Assembly: GCA_004525685.1 (NCBI GenBank)
Contig: SPBW01000003.1
Span: 1-38,608 of the forward strand
Length of the DNA stretch: 38,608 nucleotides
From: Candidatus Atribacteria bacterium
GTDB taxonomy: Bacteria > Bipolaricaulota > Bipolaricaulia > UBA7950 > UBA9294
Direction of reading: 5' to 3'
Shown here: positions 33,433-38,608 of the stretch, piece after piece
Numbering within the stretch: the first letter of the stretch is position 1
Layout: each line of letters begins with the position of its first letter
Notes under the pieces: generated by a model
The model's database searches: none
What the model was told of the DNA's origin: nothing
The model's input: only the letters and a program-made list of their open reading frames with translations
Position numbers and translations under genes: made by a program

Positions 33433-33855
33433 ATGGCAGATGAGCCAATCATGACGCTTGAGAGCAAACTGAGCGTGCTGGCTGAAGATCTTGGCAAGAT
33501 CGTTGACTGGAAATGGGATGGTCGGTTTAGCACGGCGGTGGGAGAGTTTGCGGCCACTGAGAAGGATCGCGTGCTTGGCGTGCTAGAGAAACATCTGGTC
33601 TCCACTTGGGATTCTCTGACGGTGAAGGATGCGCCGGATGTTGTCCAGGAGATCTCAAAGAAACTGGGTGGCCTGATGTCCGGGCAGTTGCTCCTTCTTT
33701 CAGACTCAAGACAAGCGGCCTGCATCTTCTGTGCATGGTGGCCGTGGGGCAGCGGGGCGAAGATTTCGATTCGCATCGCTCCATTCAATACGTCGCTTGC
33801 TGACGAGGACGCCACAGCATTGACAGCTCAGTTTCGAGAGGTGTTCAAGATCTGA
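33433..33855 (+). CDS. Hypothetical protein, 140 residues
   Basis: No family recognised. GGAGG lies five bases before the ATG, which supports the start; an ATG 18 bases earlier is in frame but lacks a site. The product is soluble, without signal or membrane segments. The first half is helical and mixed-charge (LESKLSVLAEDLGKIVDWKWDG, then LGVLEKHLVSTWDSL). The second half has a Trp/Cys-rich stretch (ACIFCAWWPWGSGAKISIRIAPF) reminiscent of a sensor or binding domain. It is convergent with the DUF4438 gene; a GC-rich inverted repeat separates them. Confidence 0.7.
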   Translation: MADEPIMTLESKLSVLAEDLGKIVDWKWDGRFSTAVGEFAATEKDRVLGVLEKHLVSTWDSLTVKDAPDVVQEISKKLGGLMSGQLLLLSDSRQAACIFCAWWPWGSGAKISIRIAPFNTSLADEDATALTAQFREVFKI

Positions 33856-33897
33856 CCGACTGCTTCGCTTCGAGTAAGAACGCCCTACAGCCGATTG

Positions 33898-33930
33898 GCC
33901 ACCCGCAAGGCCGAGTGCGCTGCGGGTGGC
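33898..33930. terminator. Inverted repeat between convergent genes, possible terminator
   Basis: Nine-base arms GCCACCCGC (33898-33906) and GCGGGTGGC (33922-33930) with a 15-nt loop, located between two convergent stops. No T-run follows on either strand, so it is not a classical intrinsic terminator. Confidence 0.4.
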
Positions 33931-33953
33931 ATCTTGCTGTCCGACGTTGTTTC

Positions 33954-34853
33954 TTACTTGTCCTTCTTCGGCTCAACGGACGTGCCATGACCGAGGATAT
34001 CGGCGATATTAGCCTTTGGATCGATGATGGGTTCGATGCGTGAGGTTCCACATGTGATCAGCGTGGTCACGCCGGGACCGTGGCCTGACAAGAGACAATC
34101 CGAATGCACGACGATGCCAATGGTGATCGAACCCTTGCGATAGGTGCGGCCGTAGCGGTTGTCGTGATCAAGCAGGGCGACGAAATCGCCGAAGCGGATC
34201 TTGTCGAGGCCGTACTGGGCAACCGTCTCGGGATCGCTGGTCATGATATCGTAATCGCCGGTTCCTGGCATGGTGGCGCCGACGCCAGATCCCATGCAAG
34301 GCGCAGGCACGAGCGTTGTGACAGGGACACGGAGCTTGCCGCCTATTTCCTGAATGTTCATCTTGTGCAGCAACTGCGGATCGAGATTGAATAGCGAGAT
34401 CTCTGGATAATCGATCAGCTTCAGTCCCTGTCCACGACCACGAATGATGATGTCATCTTCGTACGACATCTTCTCCTTGACCTCACGTGGGAACTCGACC
34501 ACCACATGCTCGCTGCCACCGTGATGGCCGATGGCGTAGCCCGTGCTGCCTTCTGCTTTTCCAGAAGTGAGGATGGCCTTGTTGCCAGCGCAGGCATAAA
34601 GCTGAAGCGATACATTGGGATGCTCGAACGGCTTCTTCGAGTTGGCGGTGCAGCTGACGCTGGGTTCGACATGATCGCCCGCCCAGCCAAAAGCCGAGTC
34701 TCCGACTGCAACGTTGGTTGTGATGCCGCCGATGCTGGGCAGAACGAACGGTGCGCCTTCATGATCGACGCTCCAATGTGCCCTTCCTCGTGGCATGCCG
34801 GGATTGCACTGCAGCAGGAATTCTACGACTTTTTCTTCGTTTGTCTTGAGCAT
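33954..34853 (-). CDS. DUF4438 domain-containing protein
   Basis: A 299-residue protein of the uncharacterised DUF4438 family, as far as I recognise it from VLPSIGGITTNVAVGDSAFGWAGDHVEPSVS, GHHGGSEHVVVEFP, IIRGRGQGLKLIDYPEISLFNLDPQLL, MGSGVGATMPGTGDYDIMTSD, RFGDFVALLDHDNRYGRTYRKGSITIGIVVHSDCLLSGHGPGVTTLIT. The many conserved Gly, His and Asp suggest an enzyme, perhaps metal-dependent, but no reaction is known to me. GGAGG precedes the ATG. It is divergent from the atl operon and shares the palindromic region with it. Confidence 0.8.
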   Translation of the reverse strand: MLKTNEEKVVEFLLQCNPGMPRGRAHWSVDHEGAPFVLPSIGGITTNVAVGDSAFGWAGDHVEPSVSCTANSKKPFEHPNVSLQLYACAGNKAILTSGKAEGSTGYAIGHHGGSEHVVVEFPREVKEKMSYEDDIIIRGRGQGLKLIDYPEISLFNLDPQLLHKMNIQEIGGKLRVPVTTLVPAPCMGSGVGATMPGTGDYDIMTSDPETVAQYGLDKIRFGDFVALLDHDNRYGRTYRKGSITIGIVVHSDCLLSGHGPGVTTLITCGTSRIEPIIDPKANIADILGHGTSVEPKKDK

Positions 34854-34882
34854 ACTGCCTCCAGGAGTAAGTGATTGCCTCC

Positions 34883-34888
34883 ATTGTA
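34883..34888 (-). promoter_or_regulatory. Putative -10 element of the DUF4438 gene
   Basis: Reads TACAAT on the minus strand, about 30 bases before the ATG. At 17-bp spacing the -35 would fall at 34906-34911, inside the palindrome 34903-34920. No good -35 hexamer is seen. Confidence 0.35.
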
Positions 34889-34902
34889 GCGTGAGTCCTC
34901 AA

Positions 34903-34946
34903 TCGATTCTTGCGAATCGAAGCCGTTCGACGTAGGCTTGCGAAGC
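34903..34946. promoter_or_regulatory. Palindromes between DUF4438 and atl, possible operator
   Basis: TCGATTCTTGCGAATCGA (34903-34920) has 7-base arms around TTGC. A shorter palindrome GCTTGCGAAGC (34936-34946) follows; both hold CTTGCGAA, 28 bp apart. The core TTCTTGCGAA is identical to that at 27412-27421 near fpg. No T-run follows, which argues against a terminator. Confidence 0.45.
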
Positions 34947-34980
34947 GTCAGCGAAAACCTCAACGCGCAAGGTGATTCCA

Positions 34981-35295
34981 ATGGCAAGCAGCCTGTATGA
35001 GCGTATCTACGAAGCCGTCATGCAGATTCCCGAAGGGTGCGTTTCCACCTACGGTCAGATCGCCGGAATGGCAGGGATTCCCCGCGGCGCTCGCCAAGTG
35101 GGCTACGCCATGGCAGCACTCGGCCGTGGAAGACCTCGGCCAGAAGTTCCATGGCATCGCGTGGTCAATGCCAAGGGCGAATCGAGCATTGGCGAAGAAC
35201 AAATCGCCCGTTTGGAAGCCGAAGGCGTGGTCTTCGATGAGAAGGGGCGCGTCGACCTGAAAGTCTTCGGCTGGGATGGATTGGAGGGATTTTGA
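34981..35295 (+). CDS. atl: Alkyltransferase-like protein (ATL, MGMT family without catalytic Cys)
   Basis: A 104-residue homologue of the DNA-binding domain of O6-alkylguanine-DNA alkyltransferase. The active-site motif PCHRV is PWHRV (Trp58), as in ATL proteins, so it should bind and flag O6-alkylguanine, handing it to nucleotide excision repair, without repairing it itself. Tyr24 (VSTYGQIA) and Arg38 (ARQVGYAM) correspond to the base-flipping Tyr and Arg finger of this family. AAGGTGA precedes ATG 34981; an in-frame GTG nine bases earlier exists. First gene of a coupled trio with a PKD lipoprotein and endonuclease Q. Confidence 0.93.
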   Translation: MASSLYERIYEAVMQIPEGCVSTYGQIAGMAGIPRGARQVGYAMAALGRGRPRPEVPWHRVVNAKGESSIGEEQIARLEAEGVVFDEKGRVDLKVFGWDGLEGF

Positions 35296-35942
35296 AATTT
35301 CGGCTTGTGATGCTTGTTGTTCTCTGTGTGACTGCCGGTGTCATAAGCGGCTGCATCGGACCGATCGAACGGCCGGTGGCCGATTTTGACTGGTGTCCTA
35401 ACGGCTACTTGGGCAATCTCGACTACCAGTTCACCTCCACTTCCAGGTCGCCTCAAGGGACATGGATCGAGTCGATGGAGTGGGAATTTGACGATGGGAC
35501 CCCGCCCGATGCGGCCTGGGATGCCTGGCACCGATTCGAGGACGAAGGTCGCTATCATGTGACCTTGACAGTCAAGGATTCGCGCGGCGTGCCGGGTACG
35601 GTCACCAGGGAAGTCAACGTGTTCCCTGCGGTCGAGGTGTTCCCAAATTGGCAACTCACCTTGGGTTGGCCGATACGCGTCGCTGGCATCATCGCCAATC
35701 GTGCGGATGTGAGGCTTGATGCCGTTGTCGTTAAGGCGAAATTCTACGATACGGATGGTGTGAGGATCGCGGATGGCACGGTGACGATTGATGACATCGC
35801 ACCAGGCGAGAAAGTGGCCTACTCGATTGATGCACCGGAATACTCAGCGCGTATCTTCCACGCTACGGTGGAGATCGACTCGTTTGTCGCCGATTGCGGC
35901 AATCCCTGGTTCATGCCGTTTGCCGATCAAGAGATCCAGTGA
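35292..35942 (+). CDS. Lipoprotein with PKD domain
   Basis: A 216-residue secreted lipoprotein: signal KFRLVMLVVLCVTAGVISGC with Cys near 21 as lipidation site. A PKD (Ig-like) domain spans about 28-112: PVADFDWCP, MEWEFDDGTPPDAAWDAWHRFEDEGRYHVTLTVKDSRG. A second beta domain (about 118-205) resembles FxLYD domains: GIIANRADVRLDAVVVKAKFYDTDG, DDIAPGEKVAYSIDAP. The start is TTG overlapping the atl TGA (TTGA), with GGAGGGA upstream. Its stop overlaps the endonuclease gene. A surface-binding role would be expected from the domains; why it sits between repair genes is unclear. Confidence 0.85.
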   Translation: MKFRLVMLVVLCVTAGVISGCIGPIERPVADFDWCPNGYLGNLDYQFTSTSRSPQGTWIESMEWEFDDGTPPDAAWDAWHRFEDEGRYHVTLTVKDSRGVPGTVTREVNVFPAVEVFPNWQLTLGWPIRVAGIIANRADVRLDAVVVKAKFYDTDGVRIADGTVTIDDIAPGEKVAYSIDAPEYSARIFHATVEIDSFVADCGNPWFMPFADQEIQ

Positions 35943-37135
35943 CCGTTGTCGCCGACCTGCACATTCATTCAAGATACTCCAATTCGACCAGTCCACAGAT
36001 GGAGTTGCCGACTCTGGCACATGGTGCACGGCGCAAGGGCATCGACCTCTTGGGAACCGGCGATTGCACGCATCCGTACTGGCTGGATACGTTGTCGTCT
36101 GAGTTAAGAGACGAAGGCTCCGGCATCTACAGCTACGACGGCGTTTCCTTCATGGTGACAGGCGAAGTGAGCCTGGTGTGGAAGCACGACGGCAAGGGTC
36201 GGCGCATTCATCTCGTATTGCTCGTGCCGTCACTCGATGATGCCGTGAAGATACATGAGGCGCTGTCACCGCGTGGAAATCTGGTGTATGACGGGCGCCC
36301 CATGCTCGGGCTGTCTGCGCCCGACTTCTGCGAAATCGTGTGGGAACAATCGCCGGACACGCTGATCATTCCCGCACATGTCTGGACGCCGTGGTATGCC
36401 GTGTTTGGCGCCAAGAGCGGCTTTGATTCCCTGAACGCGTGTTTCGGCGAATATACTGATCGCATTGTTGCCATTGAAACAGGGTTGTCGAGCGACCCGC
36501 CGATGAACCGGCGCGTGTCGGCGCTCGATCATCTGCGCCTGTTGTCTTGCTCCGACGCCCATTCTCCAGCCAAGTTGGCGCGTGAAGCGACCTTGTTCGA
36601 TGTGAAGTCGCTATCCTTTGCCGCCATCGCCCATGCCTTGAAGACAGGCGAAGGATACGGTGGCACGTTGGAGTTCTATCCCCAAGAAGGCAAGTACCAC
36701 TACGACGGCCACCGAAGCTGCAGCATCTCTTGGTCGCCGGAACAATCGATGGCTGCTGACGACATCTGCCCGGTGTGTGGCAAGACATTGACTATCGGCG
36801 TACTTCATCGGGTAATGGATCTGGCCGACCGTTCTGAGCCTGAGTTGGGATGCGTGCCCTTCAAGAGCCTGATCCCACTGGCCGAACTGATTGCACAGGC
36901 CGTGGGCAAAGGCGTGAACACGAAGACTGTTACGTGCCTCTGTGACGCCATGCTGGACCGGCACGGCAGCGAACTCGACATCCTTCTTGAGCATTCGCTC
37001 GATGATCTAGCTGTGGACACACCCGGCCGCGTCCTCGAAGCCATCGCCAAGATGCGCTCGGGCGATATCACCATCGAACCCGGCTACGACGGCGTCTACG
37101 GCAAGATTGAGATACCGTTTGAGTCCCGGGCATGA
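35939..37135 (+). CDS. Endonuclease Q-like PHP-domain nuclease
   Basis: A 398-residue PHP-domain protein resembling archaeal endonuclease Q, which nicks 5' of deaminated bases. The PHP domain starts VADLHIHSRYS (metal ligands His8, His10) and has LLGTGDCTHPYW, IPAHVWTPWYAVFG, IETGLSSDPPMN and LSCSDAHSP. A zinc module has HRSC (Cys261) and CPVCGKTLTIGVLHRVMDLADR (Cys277, Cys280). The C-terminal helical part ends GKIEIPFESRA. GTG 35939 is chosen because it gives the canonical N-terminus; it overlaps the preceding TGA (GTGA). A partial second copy of its 3' end lies at 38480. Confidence 0.88.
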   Translation: MTVVADLHIHSRYSNSTSPQMELPTLAHGARRKGIDLLGTGDCTHPYWLDTLSSELRDEGSGIYSYDGVSFMVTGEVSLVWKHDGKGRRIHLVLLVPSLDDAVKIHEALSPRGNLVYDGRPMLGLSAPDFCEIVWEQSPDTLIIPAHVWTPWYAVFGAKSGFDSLNACFGEYTDRIVAIETGLSSDPPMNRRVSALDHLRLLSCSDAHSPAKLAREATLFDVKSLSFAAIAHALKTGEGYGGTLEFYPQEGKYHYDGHRSCSISWSPEQSMAADDICPVCGKTLTIGVLHRVMDLADRSEPELGCVPFKSLIPLAELIAQAVGKGVNTKTVTCLCDAMLDRHGSELDILLEHSLDDLAVDTPGRVLEAIAKMRSGDITIEPGYDGVYGKIEIPFESRA

Positions 37136-37233
37136 TCCAGACGATCCGCCTCTTGCTGCTGGACTGCGGAACGGAATACTGGCGGCATGGTTTCATTGTC
37201 CCTGACTGCGCCGAATGGATGGACCTGGCAAGC

Positions 37234-37264
37234 GGGGGCGTCCACACGGAATGCGTACGCCCCC
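37234..37264. terminator. GC-rich inverted repeat after endonuclease Q gene
   Basis: Arms GGGGGCGT (37234-37241) and ACGCCCCC (37257-37264) with a 15-nt loop, about 100 bp after the nuclease stop and just downstream of the minus-strand micro-ORF. It could end transcription from both sides, but neither strand shows a T-run. Confidence 0.35.
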
Positions 37265-37279
37265 TGCCCGTTACAGTTG

Positions 37280-37348
37280 CTACTTCTTCTTCGGGGTTGG
37301 TTTGTCAGTCTTCTTTGGCCCCGCGGCCGGTTTCTTTTTTGCAGGCAT
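37280..37348 (-). CDS. Possible 22-residue Lys/Pro/Ala-rich micro-protein
   Basis: A minus-strand ATG preceded by AAGGGGGTGGATCAA, a strong Shine-Dalgarno at good distance, opens a 22-codon frame beginning MPAKKKPAAGPKK and ending in PKKK. Ten of its residues are Lys. The composition resembles histone H1-like tails. No promoter is evident. The same frame is open upstream for about 30 codons but without a start codon with a site. It may be a real small basic protein or the end of a degraded gene. Confidence 0.35.
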   Translation of the reverse strand: MPAKKKPAAGPKKTDKPTPKKK

Positions 37349-37712
37349 TTGATCCACCCCCTTCTTCTTCAGAGTTCTTGGGTGTCCGTGTTTCTGCAAG
37401 CAGAAAGCGATCTCCCACTCGCGCGAACGCCACTCCCATCAGAGTACGACTATTGATTGCGATTCGGCAAATCGAAAAGCGGCGCTTCTGTTCTCTGTTC
37501 TCACGTTGAGACTGTGGGTTCCATGAAGTGATGCCTGAAGATCCCAGAAATGCAAGCAGAAAAGGCAAACGAGGGTTTATGTCTTGATCTTGGGCCGACT
37601 CGCTTAGTACCGTCCAGTTCCCCACACCGGCAGCACAGGAGTTTACGAGATCCAGAGACGAGGGAGGGACGCGATCCAGCCCAAGAATCATGTCTTGTCC
37701 TCCGTGCGCACA

Positions 37713-37773
37713 GGAATGGGGACAGGAATGGGGACAGGCTACTTTTCGCGCCTGCGAAAAGTAGCCTGTCCCC
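37713..37773. repeat. REP-like element: two 12-bp tandem units plus a 20-bp perfect inverted repeat
   Basis: GGAATGGGGACA occurs twice in tandem (37713-37724, 37725-37736). The inverted repeat has arms 37730-37749 (starts GGGGACAGGCTAC) and 37754-37773, perfect over 20 bp with a 4-nt loop. GGGGACAGG-type palindromes recall the intergenic repeats mobilised by REP-associated tyrosine transposases (RAYT). No transposase is present in the window. Confidence 0.85.
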
Positions 37774-37850
37774 TCAATGGAACCTCGAAACCAGACGCCT
37801 GGCGCGGCATACTTACTCCTACGAACAGACGAAGGGATGGCAACGCTACC

Positions 37851-38465
37851 GTGGGAACGTTCCTCTTGGGAGCCATCTTGGTTTCCCTGTCAGGTGTCTT
37901 TGCACCTGGCCCAATGACTGCCGTGACTGTCGGTGAAGCGACTCGCTCTCCGCACGTGGGGGCATGGATCGCTATCGGGCATGGAATCATCGAGATTCCC
38001 CTGATGATTGGGGTTCTGTATGGGTTTGGCGCGGTACTGAATCTTCCCCTTGCGCAAACGCTGATTGGCCTGGTTGGAGGCTTATTCCTGCTGTTCATGG
38101 GAATTAACATGCTTCGTACGTTCAGGCACATGGAAGTCAAGCCGCAAACCTCAACCCGGCCGCCGATCATGACGGGGATCGTGCTCAGTGCCGCCAATCC
38201 CTACTTCCTCGTCTGGTGGGCAACCGTTGGGGCGACATTGATCGTGAAGTCTGTCGGCTTCGGTATCCTTGGATTCGCGTTATTCGCCGTGGCACACTGG
38301 TTGTGTGATTTCCTGTGGTGCTATTTTCTCTCAGCCGTTTCGTATCACGGGAGAAGCGTCTTTGGTGGAACCTTTCAACGGGTGATTCTCGTGGTATCTG
38401 GCGTCGGCCTGCTCTTCTTCAGCGGCAAGTTCCTGTTCGATGCGGTGAGACCTCTCTTCTCATAG
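37851..38465 (+). CDS. LysE/RhtB-family amino-acid exporter
   Basis: Inner-membrane exporter of 204 residues. The N-terminus VGTFLLGAILVSLSGVFAPGPMTAVTVGEA has the APGP motif of the family. About six hydrophobic segments follow (IPLMIGVLYGFGAV, LIGLVGGLFLLFMGINMLRTF, SAANPYFLVWWATVGATLI, and others). I chose GTG 37851, which gives the normal family N-terminus; the frame is open 52 codons further upstream, but that part reads through the REP-like palindrome. The Shine-Dalgarno (GAAGGG) is rather far. Substrate unknown. Confidence 0.85.
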   Translation: MGTFLLGAILVSLSGVFAPGPMTAVTVGEATRSPHVGAWIAIGHGIIEIPLMIGVLYGFGAVLNLPLAQTLIGLVGGLFLLFMGINMLRTFRHMEVKPQTSTRPPIMTGIVLSAANPYFLVWWATVGATLIVKSVGFGILGFALFAVAHWLCDFLWCYFLSAVSYHGRSVFGGTFQRVILVVSGVGLLFFSGKFLFDAVRPLFS

Positions 38466-38479
38466 CGACGCGGGTATTA

Positions 38480-38608
38480 CACGGTTACAGCATAGAACTA
38501 GACATGCTCCTGGAGCATTTGCTCGATGACCTGGCTGTGGATATGCCCGCCCACGTTCTCGAAGCCATCGCTAAGATGCGCACGGGAGACAGAACCATCG
38601 AACCCGGC
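38480..38608 (+). pseudogene. Partial second copy of the endonuclease Q gene 3' end (runs off the window)
   Basis: Bases 38495-38608 align without gaps to 36971-37084 of the endonuclease Q gene: 95 of 114 positions identical by hand count. The frame is the same (ELDMLLEHLLDDLAVDM against ELDILLEHSLDDLAVDT), with 31 of 38 residues identical; weak similarity reaches back to about 38480. No N-terminal PHP domain precedes it; the LysE gene ends 30 bp upstream. It is therefore a 3' fragment, though its continuation is outside the window. Confidence 0.8.

Larger units (their letters stand above)
37136..37850. other. Gene-poor stretch between endonuclease Q and the LysE gene
   Basis: About 715 bp without a convincing long gene. 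It holds a GC-rich inverted repeat (37234-37264), a possible minus-strand Lys-rich micro-ORF (37280-37348), tandem 12-bp repeats and a REP-like 20-bp inverted repeat (37713-37773). Open frames here of about 125 residues on each strand have no recognisable protein character. Confidence 0.7.

Noticed and set aside
33954..34853. Formamidase/acetamidase identity for the gene here
   Set aside because: Lengths are similar, but the motifs (DSAFGWAGDHVEP, DYDIMTSD, DHDNRYGR) fit DUF4438, not acetamidases.
34903..34920. Intrinsic terminator
   Set aside because: The palindrome has no T-run and lies upstream of both divergent genes, so nothing ends there.
37132..37509. A 125-codon + strand frame starting ATGA on the endonuclease Q stop
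   Set aside because: The overlap is tempting, but the protein is low-complexity Ser/Pro/Arg-rich, has no recognisable motif and runs through the inverted repeat and antisense to the micro-ORF.
37305..37691. A 128-codon minus-strand frame
   Set aside because: No family character, no good ribosome-binding site, and composition unlike the neighbouring genes.
1..38608. CRISPR array, tRNA or rRNA genes, prophage
   Set aside because: No regularly spaced repeats, cloverleaf or rRNA sequence, integrase or phage structural proteins were seen on reading; short RNAs could be missed by eye.

Overview
The window is bacterial, moderately GC-rich chromosomal DNA (GC not counted). It opens inside rpoC and runs through one very long, almost gapless ribosomal-protein superoperon on the + strand (about 1-21200). 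The organism is a deep-branching bacterium. S14, S4 and L36 are zinc-binding (Cys-rich) forms, L30 (rpmD) is absent, and no tuf lies between fusA and rpsJ. The PKD-type lipoprotein, DUF4438, endonuclease Q and Hyp proteins would fit a poorly sampled anaerobic or thermophilic lineage such as Bipolaricaulota/Acetothermia. That placement is only a guess; a phylogeny of the ribosomal proteins would settle it.

Region 1 (1-21202): rpoC (3' part), then a near-consensus sigma70-type promoter and rpsL-rpsG-fusA-rpsJ-rplC-rplD-rplW-rplB-rpsS-rplV-rpsC-rplP-rpmC-rpsQ-rplN-rplX-rplE-rpsN-rpsH-rplF-rplR-rpsE-rplO-secY-adk-map-infA-rpmJ-rpsM-rpsK-rpsD-rpoA-rplQ. It ends at a strong intrinsic terminator. 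The str, S10, spc and alpha operons are fused into one run with many overlapping stop/start codons. It supplies ribosome, RNA polymerase, translocon and start-methionine processing.

Region 2 (21222-29751) is accessory metabolism: an SDR-type L-threonine dehydrogenase, an AEC-family permease, a hydantoinase/oxoprolinase pair (hyuA-hyuB), a small lipoprotein, formamidopyrimidine-DNA glycosylase (fpg) and a metal-dependent amidohydrolase.

Region 3 (29876-32402): hypC-hypD-hypE, a tightly overlapped operon for the Fe(CN)2CO ligand assembly of [NiFe] hydrogenases. HypC carries an extra tail encoded by a cluster of palindromic repeats.

Region 4 (32470-37135): an alpha/beta hydrolase with Asp in the nucleophile position, a small unknown protein and a DUF4438 protein. 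Then comes a translationally coupled trio: alkyltransferase-like protein (atl), PKD-domain lipoprotein and endonuclease Q-like nuclease. A palindrome with core TTCTTGCGAA occurs both in the atl/DUF4438 intergenic region and in the fpg/lipoprotein intergenic region, so the DNA-repair genes may share a regulator.

Region 5 (37136-38608) is mosaic: a gene-poor stretch with a possible 22-residue Lys-rich peptide, a REP-like 20-bp perfect inverted repeat, a LysE-family exporter, and a second, diverged copy of the 3' end of the endonuclease Q gene running off the window.
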